Position numbers and translations under genes: made by a program
Shown here: positions 31,061 to 41,509 of the stretch, in pieces
How the letters are laid out: every line of letters starts with the position of its first letter
Numbering within the stretch: position 1 is the first letter of the stretch
The notes under the pieces: generated by a model
Told to the model about the DNA's origin: nothing
The model's database searches: none
The model's input: the letters and a program-made list of their open reading frames with translations, nothing else
Assembly (NCBI GenBank): GCA_949987705.1
Contig: OX465282.1
Coordinates: forward strand, 37,908,039-37,972,038
Length of the DNA stretch: 64,000 nucleotides
Source: Thereva unica
Taxonomy: Eukaryota > Arthropoda > Insecta > Diptera > Therevidae
Direction: 5' to 3'

Positions 31061-31894
31061 CTTTAACATCTGTAAATCATCAGGTATATGATCTAGTCGG
31101 CTAGATTATTCCGGCTATGGTGAGCACGTTTGAGGCATCTTTTTTAAGGATCAAGGGTAGGTGAGTTTAGTCAGTAGGAATCTGGCACTACCGTTTGGAT
31201 GCCCAGCGATGTCTGAAGTAGGCACGGAAGCTTTAGACAGGCGGTCACACACGTATAAGATTCTCATCGCTCCCTCGTAAAAAACATATTAAATCTGCGT
31301 TTTTTTACATTATCATTTTCACTCCAGCGAGTACGACTTCAATATCTGTTTTAATCATTAAAATGGTATTTTTAATTTGCAGTGAATTATTTTAAAATTT
31401 CATCATTTCAGGTAGCCCTAATAAGGTATCCTGTCGGCTTAACCGGTGAGGTGAACCTCTGTTATTCCTCTAATAGACCAAGAGATAGAGAAGATTTTTG
31501 CAAACGATATGTATCCCTTCCAATTTTGTGTATTTGTTGTTTGTCCCCTTTACATAGGAAGTTAAGAGAGCCATTTTCAATAATGGCGGATAACCTCCTT
31601 GGTGCAGGAGCTGGGGGTGCCATAGTTAATGCGAAAATCTGTTCGTGATATGTATCCTGTCCTCCTTCTCTTCCATGTAAACTAGATCGCCCAGGTAATC
31701 AAAACCCAAGTGGGCGAATAACTACGTCTTTTCAAAGGGCTGGAAAACAGACTGATATACCGATATATAGATAATAATCGATATTTTACAAACTTTGTAA
31801 GGGGTTAATCTTGCGATGAATATTTCGACCACACACTTTTTGTTCTTAAGAGAATACAATATACATATGTAGTATATTATTTTATGGTACATCC
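31061..31894. other. No gene recognised
   Basis: An 88-codon frame at 31382-31648 has no recognisable domain. No repeats shared with the rest of the window were noticed. Confidence 0.5.
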
Positions 31895-32135
31895 AATATG
31901 GCAGCTACCATACAATACCTAAGTACCCTTTACTTTTCTACGCCAGCGACATGGGGACAAGTAGAATACAGTAAGCTGACATTTTAAATCCAATATGGCG
32001 GCCACCACAAAATGGCGGATTAGCTCTTTCTTTACAAAGGACGAAAGTCATTTTTGTACCTGCCCGATATCACGCGAACGAAATATAATATCAACTTCGC
32101 TAGGGTGTCGATCGACGCGTATTAAAGAATATACG
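31895..32135 (+). repeat. Family N repeat plus one 146-bp monomer
   Basis: 'GACAAGTAGAATACAGTAAG' followed by 'CCAATATGGCGGCCACCACA' and 'AAATGGCGGATTAGCTCTTT' is family N. It runs directly into 'ATTTTTGTACCTGCCCGATA' and 'TCACGCGAACGAAAT', a single diverged copy of the monomer that is tandemly arrayed at 32977-33566. The two repeats therefore occur fused. Confidence 0.78.
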
Positions 32136-32326
32136 GAGCATTTGATTAGCACCACTTGAAATTTTTCCCGGATCTACGTGTAGTGACTGTTTGTGTATAG
32201 TATTCGTTTCCCCTTTCGTTTCTGTTCCGACAGGATGTTCGATAGCTAAGAATTCAAATGTTAACGGATAAAAAAACGGTAAATTCAAATTTTTAACTCT
32301 CTAAAACTCTAAACTACTTTAGGGAA

Positions 32327-32462
32327 AGTAAAAAAGTAAGGCCTTACCTCCTATGACATCGAGTGTAAAATTGTGCACTTCTATAATAGGTATGGTATGG
32401 CCTACCCCTTACTAGTAAGTGCTTATTTCAGTACTTTTGTAAGCTTACTGGTCCTACTTGGA
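32327..32462 (+). repeat. MITE K fragment (right half)
   Basis: 'AAGTAAGGCCTTACCTCCTA' through 'TTATTTCAGTACTTTTGTAA' and 'CTGGTCCTACT' matches 60878-61009 closely. The left inverted arm present at 60739 is missing, so this is a truncated copy. Confidence 0.85.
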
Positions 32463-32537
32463 AGGGAGAAACAAATAATATACCCATACATTCACTACAC
32501 ATAGAGTCCTGTCAAAAATTCAAGTGGAGCTAATCAT

Positions 32538-32777
32538 ATGCTCCGGAGTCTCAAACAGTTTTCAAACTACATTACCAGTTCTTGCGTAGATCTAAACGAT
32601 TTCAAAAGTGGTTTAACCATTCCAAGAGCTTCGCGCCAGGATGGTGTAATGGCTTCTTTTGAGCCTTCAGTGGTTACAAAGACTCCAAATTCCACGATTC
32701 AAATAAGAAACAGATTAAAATTGTATTACAGTAATGAGGAAAAAGTTACATATCAAAATAAATTGTGTGGAGTTTAA
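32538..32777 (+). CDS. Unassigned small ORF (79 codons)
   Basis: An ATG-to-TAA frame with mixed composition and no recognised domain, between MITE K and the 32821 element. It could be an exon or chance. No supporting signals. Confidence 0.1.
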   Translation: MLRSLKQFSNYITSSCVDLNDFKSGLTIPRASRQDGVMASFEPSVVTKTPNSTIQIRNRLKLYYSNEEKVTYQNKLCGV

Positions 32778-32938
32778 ATTAAATAATTTTATTGTATTTG
32801 CTATTTTTAAGGCAATAATTAACTTCCCAGTATAGGAAGTTATTGTAATCGGTCCGAAAATCGAAATCGAAAATTTCAACGTATTTTCATCTTTCAAGGT
32901 CCCAGGAGCATTTTAAGCAAAAAATTGGGAGGAAGTAT

Positions 32939-32958
32939 GTGTGTGTGTGTGTGTGTGT
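32939..32958 (+). repeat. GT microsatellite
   Basis: A GT dinucleotide run of about ten units lies immediately upstream of the 146-bp array. A microsatellite next to tandem monomers is typical of some non-autonomous elements. Confidence 0.95.
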
Positions 32959-32976
32959 ATGTGCGTACGGATGTGG

Positions 32977-33566
32977 TCATTTTTTCCTGCACGATATCGC
33001 GCGAACCAAAACTGATATCGACTTCGTTGAGGTGTTGTTCGAAGCGTATTAACCGAAATATGATCTGAAAAGAATTTCATGAAATTCGGTCCAGCCGTTT
33101 TTTTGTTTGAGCGACGTAAGTGATTTTTGTACCTGCACGATATCGCCCGAACCATGAAAGATATTGACTTACTTGAGGTGCCGTTCGAAGCGTATTAGCG
33201 ACAATATTATCTGAAAAGATTTTTATAATATTCGGTCCAGCGGTTTTTTGGTTTAAATGACTTAAGTGATTCTTGTACCTGCACGATATCGCGCGAATTA
33301 TAAAAGATATCGACTTAGTTGACGTGCCGTTCGAAGAGTATTAACCAAAATATGATCTGCAAAAGATTTTCATAAAATTCGGTCGAGCCGTTTTTTTGTT
33401 TAAGCGGCGTAAGTGATTTTTGTACATGCACGATATGGCCCGAACCACAAAAGATATTGACTTACTTAAGGTGACGTTTTTGGTTTAAATGACTTAAGTG
33501 ATTTTTGTACCTGCACGATACCGCGCGAACTAAAAACTATATCAACTTCATTGAGGTGCCGAAAAA
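32977..33566 (+). repeat. 146-bp tandem repeat, about 4.5 units
   Basis: The anchor ACGATATCGC (or variants) starts at 32991, 33137, 33283, 33430 and 33515: spacings 146, 146, 147 and 85, the last shortened by deletion. Each unit carries 'TGTACCTGCACGATATCGCG', 'GAACC', 'GATATCGACTT', 'GAAGCGTATTA' and 'AATTCGGTCCAGCCGTTTTT'. The 'GCGCGAAC' and 'GCCCGAAC' variants alternate between units, hinting at higher-order duplication. A lone monomer is at 32041-32135. Confidence 0.93.
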
Positions 33567-33765
33567 CATTAATACATCAATTTTATATACATTTTCGTCA
33601 TCCTAATCTTGTAAGTGCGCACATTTAGTTTGACATTTTAACGAAAATATTGATAAACAATTGTGACAAATTCTCGGTATTATGCATATATTCTATATTG
33701 CCTATTGTTCAGTTATTATTAAAATATCCATTCATAATATTCAACATCCATCTTACTGGGAAGTT

Positions 33766-35040
33766 GATCGTGTGGACCGAAAGGGTCGAACCCACATCCC
33801 AACTAGTTTTTAATTGCATTTGAAATAGTTAAAATTATACAATTAGATGTTATACATGATTATGATTAAAAATTAATTAATGGTGATAATTCAATGTAAG
33901 TTTTGTGAACAGGAGCTGGCTGATTCGGCTCTAAAGCACCAGGTTTTGTATTTGGTGCCGACAAAATTTGTACAGGCTGGACTTGAAAAGGTGCTTCTGT
34001 TTCACCAGTACCCGCATACATATGTACATATATTCTCGAATAAAAGCCGAGTCCCTTGGGACACATTTCCGAAAGGAATATGCAAAAAATCTGTGCCGTC
34101 AGTAGGTAGGTGGTGTCGTATTAAATACAGAACTGGAAGTTAAGAGATTCAATTGCCCCTTAATCATAATGTCAGTTCAGTCCAGTTTTTCGACTAACAT
34201 TCTTTGATCTGGACTCATGCTCCTAAAATGTAAAGCGACTCTTTTACTAAAATTTCAAATTATCTTCTGCTACCTCAGTTTCGGGTTTTGATAAAATTTC
34301 GCTAGTATTTTGGAAATTTTTATTGCTGTTGTCCCCAAGTTGACTGCTTGCCACGGTGTGAAGAGCAAACTGAATTAGGACAAGAGTCACTGGTATTTGT
34401 ACATTTTGGAGTTGGCTGTGGAGAAAACAAATCCTTAGAAAAGCAATTGAAACTTCCACGCAGAGTAATTAACTAATAGAATAACGTGATAACCTCTTCA
34501 TCGTTAATATTTTCTAGCTTGCGGAGTTCTGTAAAGTTGATATTCCATCCCTTGGAACTCTTCCATCTTTTAAAAAAGCATATAATCATAATTCCACATA
34601 TGAGTGGTATATATGTATGTCCTCCGCTGCTTTACTAGTTCCTTTCGAATCTTTAAACTTTTTATATACTCTGCTGAACGCAGTGCGCATATTTGAAACT
34701 TGGTTATTAACCCAATTTTTGACTAACTTAGAATTGATTTCCTTGCAATGATTAAATATTTCATAACTTCATCCCGAAGACCTTTACTTTAATAATCATT
34801 GCAAAACACATCCCACAAACAAGAAAAAGATCTATATATTTCAATTAATTAAATCCTTTTTTATTGATACCATTTTCCTAGGCACTTGTTGTTCACACTA
34901 CTTGATACTTATTAAAAATGAAATTGATCTAACTGTTGTGAAATTCTTCACACATCATGCAATAATGTCGGTTTTTGGTCGTCAGTTAACGAACGAGCGA
35001 CATCGGCACAATCCACAATCGTTGTTTTAGTGCAAACATA
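33766..35040. other. No gene recognised
   Basis: Frames at 33880-34143 (+, 87 codons) and 33866-34066 (-, 66 codons) overlap each other and show no domain. 'AGGTGCTTCTGTTTCACCAG' near 33990 belongs to these. The remainder is AT-rich. Confidence 0.45.
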
Positions 35041-35794
35041 CACTGATAGAAAAATTGTTTTGATTCCAGTAATTCCATAGGCTTCGTTTCGTTGGCTTGA
35101 GTAGAAACATTTTTCAGTCTTAACATGAGTATGCTGTGTCAGAGTAAGACGCTAAAATTCTTGAGCCAAGCAATTGTATTTCTTCGCTCAATACCTATAT
35201 TTTTCGACCAAGATATGTCTTTTTCGAAATAAAATTTTTTAATTTATTACTCAAGAAACTAAATATTTTTTATTAAAAACAAAATTTGTATTAAATCAAG
35301 ACACGATGAAGTTTTAATTCGAGAATATTTATTGAGGCAGTTCACTATTTTATTACGTGGAAATATTGTAGTTAATTAGACACTGGCATATGACCATTAG
35401 CAAAAATATGAGTCCATATTCAAAACAGCCGTCAAGAAAGTTAAGTTGCTTGCTTCAAGAATTTGATATTCTTTAACTAAGAAGTTGAGCTGCTTAAATT
35501 AAAAAAATTAGTATCTTAAACCAAGAAATTTTTTTTCCTATTTCTAGTCAACTTTTGTCTTCATCCAAGACAATAAAACCAAGACTATGAGTATTTCTTA
35601 TCCGAAGACAATTTTGTTTTCGTTATACAAGCTTACTACTAGACATTGCACCATGAACTGAACGACATGACGGACTGGTAGTACAAAGGGTTCCACCTAA
35701 GCTTGGTTTTTTCATATAAAAAAAAAAAATATCCAAAACATTATTTGCTTCGTTCAAGAAAAATGTCTTAAGCTAAGAATTTTTTTTATCAGTG
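35041..35794. mobile_element. TA-flanked inverted-repeat element (Tc1/mariner-like MITE candidate)
   Basis: CACTGATAGAAAAATT at the left matches the reverse complement of the right end, CACTGATAAAAAAAATT. TA dinucleotides flank both sides (35039-35040 and 35795-35796), the Tc1/mariner-type duplication. The interior has repeated 'CTTGAG'/'CTTAA..CAAG' motifs and no transposase. A piece at 35625-35712 matches the 3' end of the CR1-like LINE at 48470-48555, so that fragment was either captured or inserted later. Confidence 0.72.
35625..35712 (+). repeat. CR1-like LINE 3' end fragment
   Basis: 'AAGCTTACTACTAGACATTG' and 'CACCATGA', then 'GACTGGTAGTACAAAGGG', match 48477-48545 ('AAGCTTATTACTAGACATTG', 'GACTGGTGGTATAAAGGG'). 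Only the 3' tail is present, followed by an A-run near 35720. Confidence 0.82.
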
Positions 35795-35796
35795 TA

Positions 35797-37234
35797 CGGG
35801 GCAATCGTTGCAGGCGACCGTCATATTGGGCCGATATGGTACCGACCATTATATCGTGTAGACCACATTGGGACGTGTTTTTCAATTATTATGATCGACC
35901 CAATTTATCAAATCAATAAGAGTTGGCCCAAGAATCTGCACGCACAAGTAATTCTGATCCTTCGATTCCGTGGTAAATGGTGATCTATTTCAACTTGGTT
36001 CACATCCATCATCTGGCAATATTAAAATATCAGCCAAAAGCACCTTTATTTTATGGAGTGCAAATATCAATAGTATTTAATTAACTCAAAATTTTTCTAA
36101 ACAATCAGTTAAAACGATGCATGAAATGCGAAGTGCTTAAACTTGAATTTCATTCGTCCATGCAGTAACGGTGAAAAAGGTAATTTTCTGAACGTCTTGA
36201 TACAAAAGTTCGTATGCAAAAAAACGATTGACGTACACATATTTGGTTTTATTTATTTCAGACTTCTGCCCGTGTATCTTTAAGTGGCCAAGGGTAAGTT
36301 TAAGATATTAAGCTATGCATGTCTGAGCTAAAGCAACTAAACGATCTCATGATTTATGACCGCTTGGCACATCTCTGGCCTTGTCTGAGACAGACCTCAG
36401 TGGAACTAGAAAATTGGTCATTAGTCTGTTCAGAGCACGTCCATGAAAGAGTTTGCGTGTAATGCAAACGATAACACGTCAATCAATGGAATGCCCATCA
36501 CCGCTTTTTTAAAAAAGTTCCTTCAATAGAAGGACGTTAAGTCGATATATATTGAAATAAACAATTATTGGCAAGGAAACGTCCGGCAAACCCGAAATTT
36601 ATATGTTGTTGCTGTTAAGGAAACTGGAACAGATATTCAAAAAGGAACGTTCTTAAAGAATTCATGAATCACTTTTTCGACTACGTCTACCTTGTGTAGA
36701 TTTACACGCTTCAACTCTTTACGGTATGAGTCCGACTAATTGGTTAATTTAATGGTAATGGTCTTTAAATGTTTTTTGTTTAGCAGGAAAAAATTGATGC
36801 TTTAAAATGTAGTTTGAAAAACTTAATTATTATGCAAATATGTAAAATTTAATCAAGTTATTACAAAATTATTGACACTGTAATATTATACGTTTTGTTA
36901 TAACGCAATCCCTAAGCAAATGTTTGATGACTGATTTTATGCAACAGGTGCAGGATGTAGATTTTTGCATGCAGTTATATCTTCGACAATGATGTTATGG
37001 AATATTTCGAGTTCTAGTTATTAGTTATTGTCTTAATAATATTATTTATTATTAATATTAGTTATTGTCTTTTTCCTCTTTCTCGCAATTAGTGAACTCC
37101 AACTCACAATTGATGATGACTTAGGTTGCTATCAAGTATCCGGATATACTTTAATGCACAAGTTCTCCATCATAGGTCAATAGCCATATTCCACTTTAGT
37201 TCAATGACACTACAGCCCAAATCGAGCCTTGTCC
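35797..37234. other. No gene recognised apart from a weak THAP-like scrap
   Basis: AT-rich, without long frames. See the separate entry for 36395-36465. A string 'GCCCGTGTATCTTTAAGTGG' at 36269 resembles 'GCCCGTATCTTTAAGTGG' (minus strand, 45570-45590), hinting at a shared repeat. Confidence 0.45.
36370..36465 (+). pseudogene. Possible THAP-domain scrap
   Basis: One frame reads 'LAHLWPCLRQTSVELENWSL' followed by 'VCSEHVHERVC', which resembles the 'W...VCSEHF...CF' core of THAP zinc fingers found in P-element-type transposases and host proteins. Only this core is seen, with no other zinc ligand or AVPTIF box, so the call is speculative. Confidence 0.25.
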
Positions 37235-38260
37235 TCCTTCAGGCAATAAAATCAAGTAACCGCTGAGATGATCAAAGCCGGAGGTGACGCTCACGACTGC
37301 ATCGATTGAAACAGCTTGTGGAGACTCCTGGAAACCGAACACGTGCCATTGAAAATCTTTCAACTTCTCCAAGCGTCGTACGATGGCTCAACCAGCAGCG
37401 TTCGCATTCGAAGCGACTTATCCGAGGGGTTCCCGATTCAAACGGGTGTCCGACAGGGAGACGTCGCTTCGCCACTTCTCTTCAATGTTGTGATCGACGC
37501 GATTATGCATGAAGCATTCGATGGACGACTCGGAGTTCGATACGATGACAACAACTTCGTAACTGATTTAACGGACGGATCGAGCGCCAGTGTTCACCTC
37601 GATGGAACCCAAATCGGACAGGTTCCGAGGTTCAAATATGTGGGATCATTATTTCAGGAAACGAAAGTAGCATCGACGTCCGACGTTCACAGCCGCATCG
37701 GCCAGGCAGCAGCAACCTTCGCCTCGTTCAAGAGGTGCATATGGAAACGAACAAATATTTCCATCAAAACAAAAGTACACCTTTACCGAACGTTGATCCT
37801 TCCGATTCTTTTTTACGGATCTGAAACGTGGACACTGCTCAAACTGGACGTTAAGAAGTTCGAAGTCTTCCAAACGCGATGCTTGAGGCAGATCCTCGGT
37901 GTCTCACTATGCGATCGCTTTCGAAACGAGACAGTCAGACAAAGATGCGATCAGCAGACACTGGTCGAAGAAGAAATTGAAAACGTCGACTACGATGGTT
38001 TGGACATGTTTACCAAACGGATGATGACCGCTTGCCACGTAAACTTCGGCACCGAAGAAACCCTGGCTAAAGAATACCGAGAGTACCTAAGGAATCAACG
38101 GTTATCAGTTACCGAGGCTCGAAACATCGCCAAAAACCGGCAAGAATGGAAACGAATCGTGAATAGAGTTCGAGACCCAGCGGCACCGACAGCACCGTAT
38201 CCGTTGTGGGGACGCCCCGCTCGAACTGGCAGCTAACGGATCAAAGAAGAAGGGCCAATA
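37235..38260 (+). pseudogene. LINE family D, RT-to-C-terminus with internal deletions
   Basis: The 306-codon frame at 37316-38236 is the longest in the window. It contains 'FPIQTGVRQGDVASPLLFNV' (RT motif B), then 'GVRYDDNNFVTDL' followed by a jump to 'VPRFKYVGSLFQE', so the YADD catalytic block is deleted in frame. The C-terminal region 'KTKVHLYRTLILPILFYGSE' and 'LRQILGVSLCDRFRNE' is typical of RTE-related ORF2. Around 37985-38060 the expected 'LRWFGHVYQTDDDRLPRKL' block is in another frame, so two compensating shifts occurred. 'TAEMIKAGG' just upstream (37254) is the RT entry, out of frame. 3' tail 'AACGGATCAAAGAAGAA'. It cannot be active without YADD. Confidence 0.88.
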
Positions 38261-38329
38261 ATGTGAATTAAGATTTTACTCACGCCTCCTAGCCAGAACA
38301 AACCACAGGCCTTCTAAGAGATTTGTATA

Positions 38330-39460
38330 GCTTAAATTAAGTTTTCCCGCTCTTGATTGAAGTCCTTAGAATAGAAACTTCGATAGCCCTTTAGTATTCT
38401 GCTTTAAACTTCCTCCAGCTCTTCATTTGTTGACGACACTATTGTTCTTAAGTAAATTGAAGCTCTTCACTATATTGTAGCGATATATCGTCTTTAGGCG
38501 TGCCCTTTCTGATCTAGTCTGCAGCATTGCATTAGTTTTGTCTTGATTAATTCTTAAGCCCATGATCATCAGCGTAACCCAATATTTGTACCGACTTGTT
38601 AATTAATGTTCCATTCCTGTCTAATGCTGTTCTTCTGATGACAGCTTCTAGGGCTAGGTTGAATAACATCGGAGTCCTTGTTTGACGAGTAAGTCTTCAG
38701 TTAACGAGTTTTGAACTCTCACCTGAGCCATTGTATCTGTTAAGGATACTTTTATCACTATTTTTGCAGGTATTCTAAGGTCTATAAGGTTGTCAATAAG
38801 ACTTTCCCTAGATATCGAATAATACGCCTGTTTAAAATCTACGAAAACCTGATATACGTTTACGTTTTTGTCCCAATACTTCTCTAAAAGCGGTTTTAGT
38901 AAGAATATTTGGACTGTTGTGGACATTTTCTTACAGAAACTCGCTTGGTATTCACCCAGTATTTCCCTCAGCAATAGGTTCTATCCTATCTTTCCGGATA
39001 TTGGTGAAAACTTTGTAACCCGGGCTCAGTAGTGATATACCCCTGCAGTTTCTCAAGCAGAGTCGGTCGCCTCTCTTGTGCACTGGGCATACAATTCCTT
39101 TCTTCCAGTCTTGCGGTAGCGATTCTTCATTGCCTTCTCTACATACATATTAGCCTTTGTAGATATTCTACAACTTCGTTGTCGAAGTACTTAAGTAACT
39201 CAACAGCAATTCCGTCTCCTCCAAGGGCTTTATTGTTTTTGAGCTTATTTGTGGCTCTTTTAACCTCGTCCAGGGTTGGGCTCGTTTTTATATGGTTCTC
39301 TGGTATGTCTCTTCTTGTTGATATTGTTGCATTTTGGTTAAGCGGGTTTCAAAGTAGTTTTTCCATTTATTTTGGACTTCCGTTGGGTTACTAATAATAC
39401 CGCCTTTGTCGTCTCTGCACGTACTAGTTTTGGGTTTAAATTGCCGACAAACTCTCTTCT
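38330..39460 (-). pseudogene. RTE family C LINE, reverse transcriptase
   Basis: On the minus strand, in sense order: 'VKRATNKLKNNKALGGDGIA' (RT entry, near 39250), 'VCPVHKRGDRLCLRNCRGIS' (near 39080), 'MLREILGEYQASFCKK' (near 38970), 'VNVYQVFVDFKQAYYSISRE' (motif A with its catalytic D, near 38850) and 'AQVRVQNSLTEDLLVKQGLR' (near 38700). Then a frameshift, 'MLFNLALEAVIRRTALDRNG' and 'ILGYADD' (catalytic, near 38575), immediately followed by a deletion to 'GLRINQDKTNAM'. The thumb and C-terminus are eroded. This is the more complete of the RTE fossils here. It continues upstream as the endonuclease at 39464-41400. Confidence 0.9.
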
Positions 39461-39463
39461 TCG

Positions 39464-40028
39464 TCAATTCCTTATATTTCGTTCGTGTTTCTCCAATTTT
39501 AAATTTTCCACATTGATTTTTTCCATCCTGGACGTCCTTTGAATCATTTGTGTCGCTATTCGCTCTCTATACCTGATTTTAACCATGAAATGGTCGGAGC
39601 CACAGCATGCTCCCCTGTAGGGTCTGACAACTAGTATATTGTTTACGCCTCTATTCTCTACTAGGACGTGGTCAATCTGGTTCTTCGTAATCCACTCGGG
39701 CGATATCCACGTCATTTTGTGGATTTTTTTATGCGAAAAAAGGTGGACATAATGACCATTACGCGAGATGTGGCAAAATCAATTAGGTGAGTATCATTGT
39801 TGTTAGTGTGGTTGTGTAGGCTACGTTTGCCTATGGTACCAACAAATTCCTTTTCCTTTCCTATCTTCGCATTAGTGTCTCCCATGATCATCTGAATGTC
39901 GTTTGACAGAATTTGATTAAAATTTCTTAGCAGGGGGTCGTAGAACTCATCCTTTTCTTCTTCCTGCTTCTCTTCTGTTGGGGTATGTATTTTGATTATG
40001 GACAGATTGTGGAATCCCGTCCTGAGTC
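39464..40028 (-). pseudogene. RTE family C LINE, endonuclease C-terminal part
   Basis: On the minus strand: 'FHNLSIIKIHTPTEEKQEEE' (near 40000), 'IMGDTNAKIGKE' (GD-x-N motif, D-T-N, near 39880), 'GKRSLHNHTNN', then a frameshift, 'WITKNQIDHVLVENR' (near 39680) and 'RPYRGACCGSDHFMV' with catalytic SDH (near 39600). The N-terminal part lies beyond the Harbinger insertion, at 41112-41400. Frameshifts near 39715 disrupt it, but the catalytic residues remain recognisable. Confidence 0.92.
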
Positions 40029-40031
40029 TTA

Positions 40032-41108
40032 AGGTGCTGATAGACGATGAGAATATTCTCAACGTAAATTTTGGTATTCTCGTGAGAATATTCTCATGGC
40101 TGTTTACACGAGTGATAGTATTTGTTCTTGTGAGCGTAAATATCGTTCTCATGAGAATCGCTCTCATGAGAATATTTTCATGAGTTCTCATGTGTGTGTA
40201 CACGATGAGAACAGAAGTTTGGTGATAATAATTTTTATTTTCGAAAACGTGACATTATATGGTATCCCGTAGTTAACATAGTGTGCGTAAACGATGAGAA
40301 CAAAAGATTTGGCTGATATTTTAATTCTCGAGAGCATACTCGTATATTGAAAGTTATTTCTGTTGTAATCGCCATGTCGGAAAGACGGAAGTTGAAGATT
40401 GGGTTTTGTGTGAGTTTCGGGATGCTGCTCCAAGAAGAAGAGGCTGAGGAGGCCGAAAGAAACAGAAGGAGAAGTGTTTGGTCTAAAGAAATTTGGTTAG
40501 ACCGAGACAGAAAAAATGTGTTTGCCAATTTAATGGACCTGTTAAAGAACGAAGGCGAGGAGTTTTACAAAAAGTTTGTACGGCTCTCGTATTCAGAATT
40601 TGATTTTATTCACGCTCCACGCGGCTTTTCCTCCACAGGCATTCGTTCTCCTCGTATGCGGCAAACATTTTTTCCGTTTTTTCTTCCGGCCATGCCTGTA
40701 TACATTAGTTAATTTAAATAAAATTGCTTATGTCCAAATAATATTTTTTTACTTACTTCCTTATTTCTCAACTGTATTTTTTCCTTTCTTTCCGCCATGA
40801 CAATTAAAGGAATCCACAACAAAACACAACCGCCTACTAATAAAATTCACAAAACAATAATAAGAGACGACGTGAGAACAATCGTTCTTTCCAACATGTT
40901 GGAAAGAATGAATTCTCATGAAATCTTATTGGAATATTCCTATGGCATCTATTTACACGTATGAGAGAGAGATTCTCAAGAGAACGCTTGATAATATTCC
41001 CATGAGAGGGATAACGTATTCTCATGTCTATTTACACGGCAATGAGAACGAATTTTTGTTCTCGCGAGAGCATTTACATGAGAATATTCTCATCGTCTAT
41101 CAGCACCT
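40032..41108. mobile_element. PIF/Harbinger element inserted in an RTE endonuclease
   Basis: Perfect inverted ends AGGTGCTGATAGACGATGAG (40032-40051; right end 41089-41108 reversed), continuing AATATTCTCA. TTA is duplicated on both sides (40029-40031 and 41109-41111), a PIF/Harbinger signature. Removing 1077 bp joins the two endonuclease halves of LINE C. Both subterminal regions are packed with TGAGAA/TTCTCA and TCTCATGAGA motifs. It carries the N-terminal part of a Harbinger transposase (40347-40712) but no catalytic DDE region, so it is non-autonomous. Confidence 0.96.
40347..40712 (+). pseudogene. Harbinger transposase N-terminal fragment
   Basis: The 121-codon frame contains 'SVWSKEIWLDRDRKNVFANL' followed by 'EEFYKKFVRLSYSEFDFIH' (about residues 48-90). 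This matches the 'R..W.R.W...R...G....L..EL...D...F..F.RM....F..LL' N-terminal block of PIF/Harbinger transposases. After about residue 91 the sequence diverges and the DDE nuclease region, normally a further 200 or more residues, is absent. It lies in the same element whose ends and TTA duplication are intact, so it is a deletion derivative. It could still be expressed as a truncated protein, but nothing shows this. Confidence 0.82.
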
Positions 41109-41111
41109 TTA

Positions 41112-41400
41112 GTAAGCATATCCTTCCACTGATACTTTTATCGATGATGCTCGATTTTATTGAGTTATCCGCCAAAAATACCACTCCAAATTCTTTGTCC
41201 GATGATGCTATTCCACTGGAGAAGATTGTATGTATTCTGAGTTCTGTAATCTTATTATTATTATTATTATTTCGCCATCTGGTCTCTTGCAATGCTGCTA
41301 CTTTTACTAGATATCTCTTGAGTTCTTCCAATATACTTTCCACTCCTCCTACTCTATTTGGCGTCCTGACATTCCATGTAATCAATTCGTGTTCCATATT
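41112..41400 (-). pseudogene. RTE family C LINE, endonuclease N-terminal part
   Basis: The minus strand frame starting near 41397 reads 'MEHELITWNVRTPNRVGGVE' then 'ELKRYLVKVAALQETRWR', the start of the endonuclease ('TWNVRTL', 'AALQE.RW', catalytic E). A run of AAT/ATT triplets (about 41250-41272) has expanded an asparagine tract inside the domain. 'GVVFLADNSIKSSIIDKS' follows. The frame then enters the Harbinger inverted end. The remainder of the domain is at 39464-40028. Confidence 0.9.
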
Positions 41401-41509
41401 TCGTTGCCTAAGTCGTTGCTCTGTGATCCGTCCAGTCCGAGGCCCAACCAGTATAATCAGTTTTTCCGCGCCGAAAACTCTCGTGCGCCCCCACCTTAGC
41501 TACAGTTAC

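Larger units (their letters stand above)
32821..33765. mobile_element. 945-bp element with 12-bp inverted ends and an internal tandem array
   Basis: AACTTCCCAGTA (32821-32832) is matched by its perfect reverse complement at 33754-33765. Just inside the left end, 'ACTTCC..TATAGGAAGT' forms a small palindrome. The interior holds 'GTAATCGGTCCGAAAATCG', a GT run and a 146-bp tandem array (32977-33566), then AT-rich sequence with 'CGTCATCCTAAT' also seen near 15427. No coding capacity; no clear target duplication. The architecture resembles satellite-carrying non-autonomous elements. Confidence 0.6.

Noticed and set aside
36370..36465. P-element-type transposon
   Set aside because: Only a weak THAP-like core is seen; no transposase or inverted ends could be found, so it is listed only as a low-confidence scrap.
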